Both the position numbers and the translations under genes were made by a program. Positions 33,983 through 44,027 of a stretch of 64,000 nucleotides of DNA are shown one piece after another (the stretch's first letter is position 1; each line of letters begins with the position of its first letter). Source of the DNA: Roseovarius sp. Pro17 (lineage in GTDB: Bacteria; Pseudomonadota; Alphaproteobacteria; Rhodobacterales; Rhodobacteraceae). The stretch is taken from positions 3,633,001-3,697,000 of the forward strand of contig NZ_CP141179.1 of the NCBI RefSeq assembly GCF_035599575.1, read 5' to 3'. Below the pieces are notes generated by a model. The model worked only from the letters and a program-made list of their open reading frames with translations. It had not been told where the DNA came from and made no database searches.

Positions 33983-34428
33983 GCTACGTCCTCCACTTGG
34001 TCCAGATAATCGCCATAACCCTCTGCCTCCATATCGTCCTTTGCAACGAACCGCAGCGAGGCCGAGTTGATGCAATACCGCAGCCCGCCCCGATCACGCG
34101 GCCCATCGGGGAAAACATGGCCCAGATGACTGTCGCCATGCGTGCTGCGCACTTCGACCCTGCTCATCCCCAGCGTTTCGTCGCGCAGTTCGGCCACATG
34201 CGCCGGCTCAATCGGCTTGGTAAAGCTGGGCCACCCACAGCCGCTTTCAAACTTGTCCGAAGACGCGAATAACGGCTCACCCGAGACAACATCGACATAG
34301 ATCCCCGGCTCTTTGTTGCTCAGATGTTTACCTGTGCCGGGCCGCTCCGTGCCGCTCTGCTGGGTCACGCGAAACTCTTCGGGGCTCAGGCGCGCAATGG
34401 CGTCTGGGTCTTTTGTGTAACGAGTCAT
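33979..34428 (-). CDS. msrB: Peptide methionine-R-sulfoxide reductase B
   Basis: 149 residues. [29 protein letters not shown] and [11 protein letters not shown] (catalytic cysteine) identify MsrB. The paired CxxC zinc-binding motifs of many MsrBs are missing: only two cysteines remain, in SGCG and RYCIN, so this is the zinc-free form. It repairs the R-epimer and complements MsrA. Translationally coupled to msrA. AAGGAG precedes the start. Confidence 0.96.
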   Translation of the reverse strand: MTRYTKDPDAIARLSPEEFRVTQQSGTERPGTGKHLSNKEPGIYVDVVSGEPLFASSDKFESGCGWPSFTKPIEPAHVAELRDETLGMSRVEVRSTHGDSHLGHVFPDGPRDRGGLRYCINSASLRFVAKDDMEAEGYGDYLDQVEDVA

Positions 34429-34531
34429 GGCTGGCTCCTTTCTCCTGTCAGGTCTGCGTTAGATAGATGGGGGCCGTGCGGCAAAAGCCAACCGATATTT
34501 CAGCAGGTTCACTCGGGCTTGATGCCGCCAC

Positions 34532-34555
34532 GGTTTTTTCTTGGTTGAAATATCC
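34532..34555 (-). repeat. Short motif downstream of the dimethylglycine dehydrogenase-like gene (copy A)
   Basis: On the minus strand, 25 bases after the stop: GGATATTTCAACCAAG then an A-rich run. Related to copies at 43266-43288 and 11057-11074. The 152-base gap also holds the msrB promoter. Confidence 0.4.
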
Positions 34556-34580
34556 AACTCCTGACTCAAGCCACACGCAG

Positions 34581-37031
34581 TTAGCTGCGCATATTGGCAC
34601 CGTTTGCGTCATAAAGCGGTCCATTCTGCACCTCGGCGGGATACATCTGGCCCAATATCTCGACCTCCAGCATCGCGCCCGCATCTGCATGTTGCACCTC
34701 GACATACCCCATCGCCATCGACCTGCCCAAGTGATGCGCGTATCCACCCGAGCTGACATAACCAATGGCCACGCCATCCCGCAGGATCGCCTCATCGCCC
34801 GATACGTCGATGCCATCCACGTCGATGGTCATCGTAACCAACCGCCGTTTTGCTCCGTCGGCTCTGGCCGCCTCGCTCGCCGCCTTACCGGTAAAATCCT
34901 TCTTCCAATTGATAAAGGCATCCATGCCGCTCTCTATCGCGTCGAAATCGGGCCGGAAATCCAGACCCCAAGCGCCCCAGCCCTTTTCCAGTCGCAGGCT
35001 CATCAGCGCCCGCGCGCCATACCAGCGATAGCCCAGATCGGCGCCCGCTGCCTCGATAGCCTCAGCAAGACGCAGCAGGTATTGTGGGCGGCAGTAGATT
35101 TCATATCCCAACTCACCGCTAAAGCTGATCCGGTTCAGGATCACCGGCACACCGCCCACATAGATCTGGCGCAGATCACGGAATTTGAATCCCTCAGCAC
35201 TAACGTCATCACGTGTGATCCGCTCAAGCAACGCGCGCGATTTTGGCCCTGACACAGCAATGCCATGCCAGTCATCCGAGACATTTTCGTACTCTACAGC
35301 GCCCGTCAGAGCCTTTTCGAACCAGCGCCGATGCCCCTCTTGCAAAGCGCCGGACCCAAAAAGCATGAAATGATCATCGCTCAGACACGCGACCGTCAAA
35401 TCACCGTATAGCTTACCCTTTTCCGTCAACATCGGCGTTAGAGTTAGTCGGCCCGGCTTTGGCACGAAGCCAGCGAGAACCTTGTTCAACCATGCACGCG
35501 CGTCCGGCCCCTTGACCTCATGCTTGGCAAAATTGGCAATCTCGATCCCGCCGACAGCCTCGCGCACGGCCTGCACCTCGCGCGCGACATAATCATGGCT
35601 GCGATTGCGCTCGAATGTCGGCTCTTCATGCGCGTCCTCGGGGCCGTCCGCAAACCACAGCGCATGTTCCAGACCAAAGCCCTGACCCATCCTCGCGCCC
35701 TTGGCCACCAGCCGGTCAAATAGCGCAGTCGTTTTTTGCAAGCGCCCCTTCGGCAGGGTCTCGTTCGGGAAGGTCATGACGAAACGCCGCTCGTAATTCT
35801 CGGTCGATTTCACCGTACCCCAGTCGGGGCTGGCCCAATCGCCAAAGCGCGCGACGTCCATCGCCCAGACGTCGATACTGGGCTCGCCGTCGATCATCCA
35901 TTCGGCCATGGTCAGACCAACGCCACCGCCCTGACAGAACCCCGCCATGACACCGACCGCGCACCAATAGTTGCGCATCCCCGGCACCGGTCCGATCATA
36001 GGATTGCCATCGGGGCCAAAGGTAAACGGCCCATTGATGATATCCTTGATTCCCGCCTGACCAATCGCTGGAATCCGCTCGAACGACATCTCCAGCCGCT
36101 CCGCGATCCGGTCCAGATCGGGCTGAAGCAGTTCATGCCCAAAATCCCAAGGCGTGCCGCCCACCTTCCAAGGCGTGCCCTTCGGCTCGTACGTGCCCAG
36201 CAGCATCCCCTGCCGTTCCTGACGGAAATAGATGTTCGCCTCATAGTCGATGCCAGAAGGCAGGCGCGTGGGGTGATTGGCCACCGCGTCAATCTTTTCG
36301 GTGATCAGATAGTGATGCTCCATCGGTTGAACTGGGATGTTGATCCCCTGCATACGCCCGACCTCGCGCGCCCAGAGGCCGCCGCAATTTACAATATGCT
36401 CGGCGTTGATGACGCCCTTGGGTGTCGTTACATCCCAGCTGCCATCGGCGCGCTGTTTCGTCCCTGTTGCGGGGCAATGCGTGAAATATTGCGCGCCCAG
36501 CACCTTGGCCGCCTTGGCGAAGGCATAGGTGGCACCCGACGGATCCAGATCGCCATCTTGGTCGTCCCAGAGGGCTGCGAGGTAGTGTTTCGGGTCGATC
36601 AGAGGATGCCGCTCGGCCACTTCGGCGGGGCTGATAAACTCCTGATGCAGCCCCATATAGCGCGCCTTCGATCGCTCGCGCTTGAGGTAATCGTACCACG
36701 TCCTGTTGGATGCCAGATAGAAACCGCCCGTGATATGCAGGCCGACACTATGCCCGCTAAGCTCCTCGATCTCTTTATACAGATCAATGGTATAGCTCTG
36801 CAGGCGGCTAATGTTTGGGTCCGAACTGATCGTGTGGATCTGCCCGGCCGCATGCCAGCTCGAGCCTGACGTCAGTTCGTCCCGCTCTAGCAGCACGACG
36901 TCTTTCCAACCAAATTTCGCCAAGTGGTAAAGGATCGAGCACCCGACGACACCGCCACCGATGATGACGGCCTTGGCGTGGCTGGGTAGTTCTTTGCCCC
37001 CTTTCCCGGCCTCTTTCTGAATTTCGGGCAT
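34581..37031 (-). CDS. Dimethylglycine/sarcosine dehydrogenase-like flavoprotein with GcvT domain
   Basis: 816 residues in three parts: an N-terminal FAD-binding DAO domain (AVIIGGGVVGCSILYHLAKFG, then GSSWHAAGQIHT, whose histidine is the probable covalent FAD site), an FAO-type linker, and a C-terminal tetrahydrofolate-binding GcvT domain (about 430-800). This architecture oxidatively demethylates dimethylglycine or sarcosine, passing the one-carbon unit to folate. It is 10 bases after the PEP-mutase-like gene and in the same run as kbl and tdh, so glycine metabolism fits. Exact substrate not proven; marine relatives are numerous. Confidence 0.88.
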   Translation of the reverse strand: MPEIQKEAGKGGKELPSHAKAVIIGGGVVGCSILYHLAKFGWKDVVLLERDELTSGSSWHAAGQIHTISSDPNISRLQSYTIDLYKEIEELSGHSVGLHITGGFYLASNRTWYDYLKRERSKARYMGLHQEFISPAEVAERHPLIDPKHYLAALWDDQDGDLDPSGATYAFAKAAKVLGAQYFTHCPATGTKQRADGSWDVTTPKGVINAEHIVNCGGLWAREVGRMQGINIPVQPMEHHYLITEKIDAVANHPTRLPSGIDYEANIYFRQERQGMLLGTYEPKGTPWKVGGTPWDFGHELLQPDLDRIAERLEMSFERIPAIGQAGIKDIINGPFTFGPDGNPMIGPVPGMRNYWCAVGVMAGFCQGGGVGLTMAEWMIDGEPSIDVWAMDVARFGDWASPDWGTVKSTENYERRFVMTFPNETLPKGRLQKTTALFDRLVAKGARMGQGFGLEHALWFADGPEDAHEEPTFERNRSHDYVAREVQAVREAVGGIEIANFAKHEVKGPDARAWLNKVLAGFVPKPGRLTLTPMLTEKGKLYGDLTVACLSDDHFMLFGSGALQEGHRRWFEKALTGAVEYENVSDDWHGIAVSGPKSRALLERITRDDVSAEGFKFRDLRQIYVGGVPVILNRISFSGELGYEIYCRPQYLLRLAEAIEAAGADLGYRWYGARALMSLRLEKGWGAWGLDFRPDFDAIESGMDAFINWKKDFTGKAASEAARADGAKRRLVTMTIDVDGIDVSGDEAILRDGVAIGYVSSGGYAHHLGRSMAMGYVEVQHADAGAMLEVEILGQMYPAEVQNGPLYDANGANMRS

Positions 37032-37041
37032 GGCTGTTTCC

Positions 37042-37851
37042 TCACTCTGTAAGCAGTCTGTTTATGTCCTCCTCCTCAGCAGCGCGTTTAAGCCCCGAGA
37101 AATCACCGCCAAGCATGTCCTTGGCGACGGAAATCGCTGCGCCGTAGGCGACACGCGCCAACGCTCCACCGACAGAAATCCGCGCAGCCCCCATTTCGGC
37201 AAAATCAGTGCGCGAGCAAGTGGCGAAAGCGCCCGAGGTCAGCACATTGACCGGCACCGAGACGCTGGCGACGATGCGGCGCAACGCGTCCCTATCCGGC
37301 GGCGCAGGCACATAGACGCAATCGGCGCCGGCCGCCTCGTAGGCCTGAATGCGGCGGATCGCCTCGGCGCAGTCATACTGCCCGGTCATCACACCGTCTG
37401 CACGTGCCACCAAAACGAAATCTCGCGGCAGGGCGCGAGCCGCGCTGGCGGCGGCGCGGATACGCTCGACCGCCAGATCGAAATCGTAGGACGCAAAACT
37501 GGGCAGTGCCCCGTCCTCGATCGAACAGCCTGCTAGCCCAACCTCGCCCGCCATGCGAATCGTTTCGGCCACAATGTCCGGCGCATCGCCAAATCCATTC
37601 TCAAAATCGCCCGAAACAGGCACTGATACGGCGGAAATCAAATCCTGCGCATGTTCCAGCGCCTCGTCGCGCGTCAGAGTACCTCCGTCAATGCGGCCCT
37701 CGCTGAACGAATGCCCCGCAGAGGTCGTCGCAATCGCGGACGCACCCAACGCTTGCATCATGCGCGCTGATCCCTTGTCCCAGGCGTTGACCAGCAAAAA
37801 CGGATCGCCCTTGCGATGAAGCGCACGAAACTCGGCCCCGATATCCCTCAT
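37042..37851 (-). CDS. Isocitrate lyase/PEP mutase superfamily protein
   Basis: 269 residues from [12 protein letters not shown]. Motifs: [41 protein letters not shown] and GCSIEDG with RADG in the following strand, typical of the PEP mutase/isocitrate lyase TIM barrel. The KKCGH lyase motif is absent. Members include oxaloacetate decarboxylases, 2-methylisocitrate lyase-like enzymes and C-P mutases; which applies is unclear. Its ATG overlaps the tdh stop by 4 bases, so it is coupled to threonine degradation. Confidence 0.85.
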   Translation of the reverse strand: MRDIGAEFRALHRKGDPFLLVNAWDKGSARMMQALGASAIATTSAGHSFSEGRIDGGTLTRDEALEHAQDLISAVSVPVSGDFENGFGDAPDIVAETIRMAGEVGLAGCSIEDGALPSFASYDFDLAVERIRAAASAARALPRDFVLVARADGVMTGQYDCAEAIRRIQAYEAAGADCVYVPAPPDRDALRRIVASVSVPVNVLTSGAFATCSRTDFAEMGAARISVGGALARVAYGAAISVAKDMLGGDFSGLKRAAEEEDINRLLTE

Positions 37852-38891
37852 GCTGCGGTCCAATCCATAACCACCTTGCCCGAATTGCCCGAGATCATCG
37901 CCGCGAACCCAGCCTCGAAATCGTCGATCCCGATGCGGTGGGTGATCAGCCCGCTGACGTCCAGCCCGCTCTGCACCAGTGCGATCATCTTGTACCACGT
38001 TTCGAACATCTCACGTCCATAGATGCCTTTGACGTGCAGCATCTTGAAAATGATGCTGTTCCAATCAACCGCGAACTCGGTCGGCGCGATGCCTAATAGG
38101 GCGATCTTGCCGCCGTTGTTCATGCGGCTGATCATCTGTTGCATTGCAGCGGCAGCGCCCGACATTTCAAGGCCCACGTCAAATCCCTCGGTCATCCCGA
38201 TGCGCTCCATAACGTCACCAAGATGCTCTTTGGACACGTCGACTACATGTTGCACACCCATATCCTGCGCAAGGGTCAGGCGATAAGGATTGATATCGGT
38301 AATCACCACTTTGCGCGCGCCAACTTTCTGTGCGACCAACGCGCCCATGATACCGATCGGGCCGGCGCCGGTGACCAGCACATCCTCGCCCACCAGATCG
38401 AAACTGAGGGCGGTATGCACCGCGTTGCCGAACGGATCAAAGATGGCGGCGATCTCATCCGGCACATCCTCGGGGATCGGTACGACGTTCATTTCCGGGA
38501 TGCAGACATACTCGGCGAAACTGCCGGGCCGATGAACGCCGACACCCTTGGTGTTGCGGCATAGCTGACCGCGCCCAGCGCGACAGTTGCGGCAGGTACC
38601 ACAGACGATGTGGCCCTCGCCGGACACACGCTGACCGATCTTGTAACGCGTCGCTGCTGCGCCCATGTCGGCGATCTCACCCACGAATTCGTGGCCGACG
38701 ACCATCGGTACCGGCACAGTCTTGGCGCTGAATTCGTCCCACTTCCAAATATGCACATCAGTGCCGCATATCGCGGATTTACTGACCTTGATCAGCACGT
38801 CGGTCGGCCCCGGTTCGGGGACTGGCACATATTCCATCCATAGCCCCGGCTCAGGCTTGGCCTTGACCAGCGCCTTCATACGGTTGTCCAT
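37848..38891 (-). CDS. tdh: L-threonine 3-dehydrogenase
   Basis: 347 residues. Zinc alcohol-dehydrogenase fold: [13 protein letters not shown] with the catalytic zinc cysteine, GHEFVGEI, the structural zinc cysteines in [15 protein letters not shown], and Rossmann motif [16 protein letters not shown]. It oxidises threonine to 2-amino-3-ketobutyrate with NAD+. The ATG at 38891 overlaps the kbl stop by one base (TGATG); the much longer open frame upstream is a kbl shadow. Works with Kbl. Confidence 0.97.
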   Translation of the reverse strand: MDNRMKALVKAKPEPGLWMEYVPVPEPGPTDVLIKVSKSAICGTDVHIWKWDEFSAKTVPVPMVVGHEFVGEIADMGAAATRYKIGQRVSGEGHIVCGTCRNCRAGRGQLCRNTKGVGVHRPGSFAEYVCIPEMNVVPIPEDVPDEIAAIFDPFGNAVHTALSFDLVGEDVLVTGAGPIGIMGALVAQKVGARKVVITDINPYRLTLAQDMGVQHVVDVSKEHLGDVMERIGMTEGFDVGLEMSGAAAAMQQMISRMNNGGKIALLGIAPTEFAVDWNSIIFKMLHVKGIYGREMFETWYKMIALVQSGLDVSGLITHRIGIDDFEAGFAAMISGNSGKVVMDWTAA

Positions 38892-40084
38892 CAGATCACT
38901 CCCAGTTCGCGGCCAACCACCTCGAAGGCGTCGATCGCCTCGTCCAGCATTTCGCGGGTGTGGCCCGCGCTCATCTGCGTGCGGATGCGGTCCTGATCCT
39001 TGGGCACCACCGGAAAGCTGAAAGCAGTCACATAAACCCCATGCTCGCCCAGTTTGGTCGCCATCTGTTGCGCCAGTTTCGGATCGCGCAGCATCACCGG
39101 AATGATAGCGTGTTCCCCCGGCAGAAGCTCGAATCCCAGCTCTGTCATGCGGGTGCGGAAATGCGCGGCATTTTCCCAAAGCTGCGCGCGCAGATCGCTG
39201 CCGTCCTCGACCAGATCGAACATCCTGAGCGATGCAGCGGCGATCACGGGCGCCAGCGTGTTGGAAAACAAATAGGGGCGCGACCGTTGCCGCAGCCAAT
39301 CGACCACAGCCGCCGATGTGGCAGTATAGCCACCCGAAGCGCCGCCCAGCGCCTTGCCCAGCGTGCCGGTCAGAATATCGACGCGGCCCATGACGCCGCA
39401 ATGCTCGGGGCTGCCGCGCCCTGTCGCACCGACAAAACCGGTCGCGTGGCAATCGTCGACCATCACCAGCGCGTCGTATTTATCGGCCAGATCACAGATC
39501 TGATCCAACTTGGCGTAATAGCCATCCATCGAAAACACGCCATCCGTAGCGATCAATCGGTGCCGCGCATCTTGTGATTCTTGCAAACACCGCTCCAGAT
39601 CGGCCATGTCGCTGTTGGCGTAACGGTAGCGCTGCGCTTTGCACAGACGCACGCCGTCGATGATGCTGGCATGGTTCAACGCATCACTGATGATCGCATC
39701 CTCGGGACCCAAAATAGTCTCGAACAAGCCAGTATTCGCGTCGAAACAGCTGGGATAGAGGATGCAATCCTCCGTCCCCAGAAAGCCGGCAATGCGCGCC
39801 TCGAGTGCCTTGTGCTCTTCTTGGGTGCCGCAGATGAACCGCACCGAGGCCATGCCGAACCCATAGCGATCCAGCGCCTCATGCGCGGCGTCAATGATCT
39901 GCGCGTTGTTGGCCAGACCGAGGTAGTTGTTGGCGCACAGATTGATAACCTCGGCCCCACCTTCCAGCGATACGCGGCCCGACTGAGGTGAGGTGATGAC
40001 ACGCTCGACCTTGTAAAGGCCATCTTCTTTCAAACCGTCCAGACGGGCGGCGATATCGGCGTTGAAATCTTTGGCGGCGCGCAT
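38891..40084 (-). CDS. kbl: Glycine C-acetyltransferase (2-amino-3-ketobutyrate CoA ligase)
   Basis: 397 residues, alpha-oxoamine synthase family. [44 protein letters not shown] and the PLP lysine in [14 protein letters not shown] are all present. It cleaves 2-amino-3-ketobutyrate with CoA to glycine and acetyl-CoA. It heads a tight run kbl-tdh-PEP-mutase-like-dimethylglycine dehydrogenase-like. A lone HyuA-like gene ends 72 bases upstream. Confidence 0.97.
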   Translation of the reverse strand: MRAAKDFNADIAARLDGLKEDGLYKVERVITSPQSGRVSLEGGAEVINLCANNYLGLANNAQIIDAAHEALDRYGFGMASVRFICGTQEEHKALEARIAGFLGTEDCILYPSCFDANTGLFETILGPEDAIISDALNHASIIDGVRLCKAQRYRYANSDMADLERCLQESQDARHRLIATDGVFSMDGYYAKLDQICDLADKYDALVMVDDCHATGFVGATGRGSPEHCGVMGRVDILTGTLGKALGGASGGYTATSAAVVDWLRQRSRPYLFSNTLAPVIAAASLRMFDLVEDGSDLRAQLWENAAHFRTRMTELGFELLPGEHAIIPVMLRDPKLAQQMATKLGEHGVYVTAFSFPVVPKDQDRIRTQMSAGHTREMLDEAIDAFEVVGRELGVI

Positions 40085-40156
40085 GACAATATCCTTTCGA
40101 TGTGGCGATCCCGGATCAAACTAGCGCAGTTCGCCCGTAGACGACATAGGCCGCGA

Positions 40157-42160
40157 TCAAGTGGCGATGCGCGGCCTACCAGATGCCTCGACGGTGATCT
40201 CACCTTCTAGAAATACCTGCCGCGATCCTGTCTGCGCGGTGCGCAAGTCGCGCGTTGCGGTAATCTGAATGTCCTCGGCACCCGCAGCCAGCGCCTCGGC
40301 GCGTGCTGCCATCTCCAACGCTCCTTGCAGAGCGTCAAGAGCGGCATCGGCCTCCTCGTAATCCTCGGGGCCGGTGTCCAGATGCACGCGAAACAGATCC
40401 TCGGACAGCGAGGTAACGGTGCCGCTGCGCCGGATGGTCACCCGGCCCACGATCGCGCCGATGGCATTGGCGACGCCCGCATGCTCAGGCAGGATCATCT
40501 TACAGCCCAGCCGATCACCGACGGCTGGATAATAGCAGGCGGCAGACGCACCAAGGCCAACGACAGCCACGTTCAGACTTGTATTGAGCTGCACGAGCCC
40601 CTCTGTTCCGTTGAGACCCCGCTGGGTTAGAACGTGGCGGGCCAAGTGATCCGGTGGCAGGCCAAATGACTCGGTTTCGTCGGCAAAAGCACTCTCTAAT
40701 ATGGCCAACACGGTCTGATGAGTCAGCTGATCTACGATGATTCTAGCCATCTGCGCGCTGTCGTCGGCCAGCCGGTTTCCCGATCCCGTCCGCTTGCGCG
40801 CCAGCAGGGTTAGCGCCTTTTCAGCCGCCTCACCGTCCCAGATATCCGCCTGTCCCATGGCGTGACTGGCGTCCGAGGGCGTGACGCCCGACACTTGCAC
40901 AAGGCCGCGCCTCACCAATCGACGCAGCGCGTGCTCTTCCAGCCGCGATCCCAGAACGCCGCCAGCGGACTGCACCCCGCCATCGACAATTCGCTGCAAC
41001 ACAGCCGCGTCACGATGCGGCAAACCGCCTGCATCAATACCCGGAACCGCCCGCACAAAGACGGCATCATATTCGCCCGGTACAGTGCTGCGCAGTTGCG
41101 TATCCAGAGTGCGGTGGACGATATCGCGCGCTTCGTGCGCGATCAGAGCGACAGGCAGCACGCGACGAGGCCCCAATGTGACGCCACCCGCTAAGCCATC
41201 ATCCTGAACAACCACCTCGCTGTCGCCGCCTAGGCCAGTGGTGCGCATCCCCACCGCCTCGACCATGGTGCGCCACGGACCGACCAGGGCGCCTGCGGGG
41301 TCGATCATAGGCTTGCCGCCGCGCAGAACGGCGACGTCGGTGGTCGTGCCACCGATGTCCGACACCAGCGCCGTATCAACGCCAGTCAGCCAGCGCGCGC
41401 CAACGATGGATGCGGCGGGTCCGCTCAGAATAGTCTCGATCGGGCGATCTTGAGCCTGCTTTGAGCTGATGAGCGCGCCATCCCCGCGCACCACCATCAA
41501 CGGCGCGGTGATGCCCAAATCGATCAGCTTGCCCTCGGCTTTGTCGATCAGGCGCGTGATCATGCCGATTAGCCGCGCATTCAGAAGCGCAGTCAACGCC
41601 CGTTTCGGCCCGTTCAGCTTGGCAGACAGGTGGTGCGAGCACGAAACAGGGCGCCCGGTCAACTGCGCCACCATGCGCGCGACCTCCAACTCATGCTCGG
41701 GATTGCGGGTGGCAAATTGCGATGCGACAGCAAAGGCAGAGATGCCGCGATCTTCGCTCAGCCATACCTCCAGCGCGGCACGATCCAAGGGGCGGGCCTG
41801 GTACCCTGCGTGGTTGTGCCCGCCGCTGAGGATCAGCGCCGGATCGCCACCCAGCGCGGCGCGCAGGCCATGACCGTCCAAATCCTGTTCGCGAAACCCG
41901 ACATAGATCAGACCCGCACGCGCGCCCTGACCCTCGACCAGTGCGTTGGTCGCCAAAGTCGTCGACAGAGACGCCAGCGCGATCTGCCCCGGCGCGATAC
42001 CACCGGCGGCCAGGACGTTAGCGACAGCCTCGCCGATACCGATGGCCAGATCATGGCGCGTGGTCAGTGCCTTGGCGCTGGCGATCACCTCGGTTTCGTC
42101 CCTGATCAGCACCGCGTCCGTATAGGTGCCGCCCGTGTCCACCCCCAACAAGATCGCCAT
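40157..42160 (-). CDS. Hydantoinase/oxoprolinase HyuA-like protein
   Basis: 667 residues from MAILLGVDTGGTYTDAVL. The N-terminal hydantoinase domain has the ATPase-type DTGGT motif, then ALASLSTTLATNALVEG, and the A domain contains ALVSDIGGTTTDVAVL and GLGGDSEV. Family members with a HyuB partner cleave hydantoins, 5-oxoproline or carboxylate acetone in ATP-dependent reactions. No hyuB-like gene is adjacent here, which is unusual. The downstream kbl may be in the same transcript. Substrate unknown. Confidence 0.83.
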   Translation of the reverse strand: MAILLGVDTGGTYTDAVLIRDETEVIASAKALTTRHDLAIGIGEAVANVLAAGGIAPGQIALASLSTTLATNALVEGQGARAGLIYVGFREQDLDGHGLRAALGGDPALILSGGHNHAGYQARPLDRAALEVWLSEDRGISAFAVASQFATRNPEHELEVARMVAQLTGRPVSCSHHLSAKLNGPKRALTALLNARLIGMITRLIDKAEGKLIDLGITAPLMVVRGDGALISSKQAQDRPIETILSGPAASIVGARWLTGVDTALVSDIGGTTTDVAVLRGGKPMIDPAGALVGPWRTMVEAVGMRTTGLGGDSEVVVQDDGLAGGVTLGPRRVLPVALIAHEARDIVHRTLDTQLRSTVPGEYDAVFVRAVPGIDAGGLPHRDAAVLQRIVDGGVQSAGGVLGSRLEEHALRRLVRRGLVQVSGVTPSDASHAMGQADIWDGEAAEKALTLLARKRTGSGNRLADDSAQMARIIVDQLTHQTVLAILESAFADETESFGLPPDHLARHVLTQRGLNGTEGLVQLNTSLNVAVVGLGASAACYYPAVGDRLGCKMILPEHAGVANAIGAIVGRVTIRRSGTVTSLSEDLFRVHLDTGPEDYEEADAALDALQGALEMAARAEALAAGAEDIQITATRDLRTAQTGSRQVFLEGEITVEASGRPRIAT

Positions 42161-42209
42161 ATCATATCTCCTGTCTGACGCTCTGTTTGGAGTATGCCGG
42201 ATACCCCGG

Positions 42210-43265
42210 CTATTCCATCTCTTTTGCGGCATCTTTCAGTCGTTGCACGGCCCATTGTGCCGCATCGGCGACCGTAGGGTCAGGCGCATCCACATGCTGG
42301 CGCGCGGAATCCATCAAGGACATCCGCCCGGAATTGCCAATGGCGTAGAGAACATTCCGCAGAAACCGATCGCGTCCGATCCGCTTGATTGGGCTGCCCG
42401 AGAATTTCGTGCGGAACGCAGCGTCGTCCAGTTCAGCCAGCTCCGCCAGCGGCGGGGCGACCAGATCGGAGCGCGCATGATAGCGAACCTCGCGCGCCTC
42501 CTGCGCAAACTTGTTCCACGGACAGACCGCAAGGCAATCGTCGCAGCCATAGATGCGGTTGCCCATCAGGGCGCGCAACTCTGGCGCAACGGGGCCGTGA
42601 TGCTCGATCGTGAGATACGAAATGCAGCGCCGCGCATCCAGCTGATAGGGCGCGGGAAAGGCATTGGTCGGGCAGATGTCCAGACAGGCGCGACAACTGC
42701 CACAATGGTCGATTTCTGCAGCATCAGGCTCGATTTCCAGCGTGGTGAAAATGGACCCGATGAAAAACCAGCTGCCCATGTCGCGGCTGACCAAATTGGT
42801 ATGCTTGCCCTGCCAGCCAAGCCCCGCGGCCTCGCCAAGTGGCTTTTCCGGCACCGGAGCAGTATCGACGAAGACCTTTACTGCGGTGTCGTCTGACGTC
42901 TCGGCGATCAGCCATCGCGCAAGGCGCTTCAGCCGCTTCTTGACCAGATCGTGGTAGTCCTTGTTCTGTGCATAGACACTGATCGCGCCTAGTTCGGGCC
43001 AATCCAGCACCTCCAGCGGATCATGCTCGGGCGTATAGCTTTCGCCCAGCATGATAACTGACCGCGCTTCTGGCCACAGCGCCGCCGGATCGCCACGCCA
43101 ATGGCTACGCTCGGCCAGCCAGCCCATCTGGCCATGCCGCCCTTCGCCAAGGAACGCGGCCAGACGTTCGGGCACCTGCGGCACGTCCCACGGGCGGCAA
43201 ATGCGTGCCAGATCAAACCCTTCGGTATGGGCTTGGGCGATCAGCTTGCTCTTTAACTCAACCAT
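42210..43265 (-). CDS. queG: Epoxyqueuosine reductase
   Basis: 351 residues. Two 4Fe-4S clusters are shown by [16 protein letters not shown] and [13 protein letters not shown], preceded by [11 protein letters not shown] and the cobalamin-binding N-terminal domain ([21 protein letters not shown]). It reduces epoxyqueuosine to queuosine in tRNA. The C-terminal HEAT-like part ends KDAAKEME. A short motif shared with two other loci lies between it and the GST gene upstream. Confidence 0.96.
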   Translation of the reverse strand: MVELKSKLIAQAHTEGFDLARICRPWDVPQVPERLAAFLGEGRHGQMGWLAERSHWRGDPAALWPEARSVIMLGESYTPEHDPLEVLDWPELGAISVYAQNKDYHDLVKKRLKRLARWLIAETSDDTAVKVFVDTAPVPEKPLGEAAGLGWQGKHTNLVSRDMGSWFFIGSIFTTLEIEPDAAEIDHCGSCRACLDICPTNAFPAPYQLDARRCISYLTIEHHGPVAPELRALMGNRIYGCDDCLAVCPWNKFAQEAREVRYHARSDLVAPPLAELAELDDAAFRTKFSGSPIKRIGRDRFLRNVLYAIGNSGRMSLMDSARQHVDAPDPTVADAAQWAVQRLKDAAKEME

Positions 43266-43288
43266 GATTTTTCTTGGTGAAGATATCC
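43266..43288 (-). repeat. Short motif between GST and queG genes (copy B)
   Basis: Minus strand: GGATATCTTCACCAAG then AAAAATC, 15 bases after the GST stop and directly in front of the queG ATG. It resembles copies A (34532-34555) and C (11057-11074). Confidence 0.4.
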
Positions 43289-43303
43289 GTTCGGCATCTG
43301 AAA

Positions 43304-43969
43304 TCAGAAATCGAGATTCGAATAATGTTTGGGCGGCGGAAAACCCGATACCTGATCGGCCAGAATACTGCGGAACGCGGGGCGTGATTTGATCTTGGCA
43401 TACCAGTCCTTAACCACCTCGCTGCGGTTCCAATCCACATCCGAGATGTAGTCAAGCGCGCTCAGATGCGCGGCGGCGGCGAAATCGGCCAGCGTCATCA
43501 CGTCACCCGCCAGCCAACGGCGATGATCCAGCAGGAAAGCCATGTAGTCGAGGTGATACTTGATCGCCTTGGCACCCGACTTAACATTGCCGCTATCCGG
43601 GAAGCCTGCGCCCATTATTTTTTTGTTCACGCGCTCATAAAGCAGTTTCGAGGTCACCTCGTGGTGAAACTTGTCATCGAACCACGATACTATACGGCGC
43701 ACTTCATACCGGCCTTCGGCACTGCGCGGCATCAGCGAAGGTTCGGGGTATTTTTCCTCGATATACTCGCAGATCGCGGCGCTCTCGGCCAACGTGCGTC
43801 CATCAATGCGCAGCACCGGCACCTTACGGGCCGGGTTTCTACGGTAAAAATCGGGGTGTGCTTCCCAGTAGCGCTCTTCGATCAATTCGCATTCGATCTT
43901 TTTCTCGGCGAGGCTAAGGCGGACCTTGCGGCAAAACGGCGACAGGGGAACGTGATAAAGCTTGGCCAT
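43304..43969 (-). CDS. Glutathione S-transferase family protein (first)
   Basis: 221 residues. N-terminal thioredoxin-like domain [23 protein letters not shown], with [25 protein letters not shown] (the cis-proline VPVL and glutathione gamma-glutamate site ESAAI). The C-terminal all-helical domain follows from about residue 85. Specific substrate unknown. It precedes queG on the same strand and is followed by it after a short gap. Confidence 0.92.
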   Translation of the reverse strand: MAKLYHVPLSPFCRKVRLSLAEKKIECELIEERYWEAHPDFYRRNPARKVPVLRIDGRTLAESAAICEYIEEKYPEPSLMPRSAEGRYEVRRIVSWFDDKFHHEVTSKLLYERVNKKIMGAGFPDSGNVKSGAKAIKYHLDYMAFLLDHRRWLAGDVMTLADFAAAAHLSALDYISDVDWNRSEVVKDWYAKIKSRPAFRSILADQVSGFPPPKHYSNLDF

Positions 43970-44027
43970 GACGCGGCGGACCTTTGTTTGGGCGATGCCC
44001 CCTCATTGCCCGTTCAGCGTATGGTTT

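Noticed and set aside
35736..36869. 377-residue plus-strand frame opposite the dimethylglycine dehydrogenase-like gene
   Set aside because: Antisense shadow without recognisable domain or ribosome-binding site.
37848..39452. A 534-residue frame covering tdh plus about 187 extra N-terminal residues
   Set aside because: The extra part is a shadow of kbl on the same strand in another frame. Zinc-dehydrogenase homology starts only at the ATG overlapping the kbl stop.
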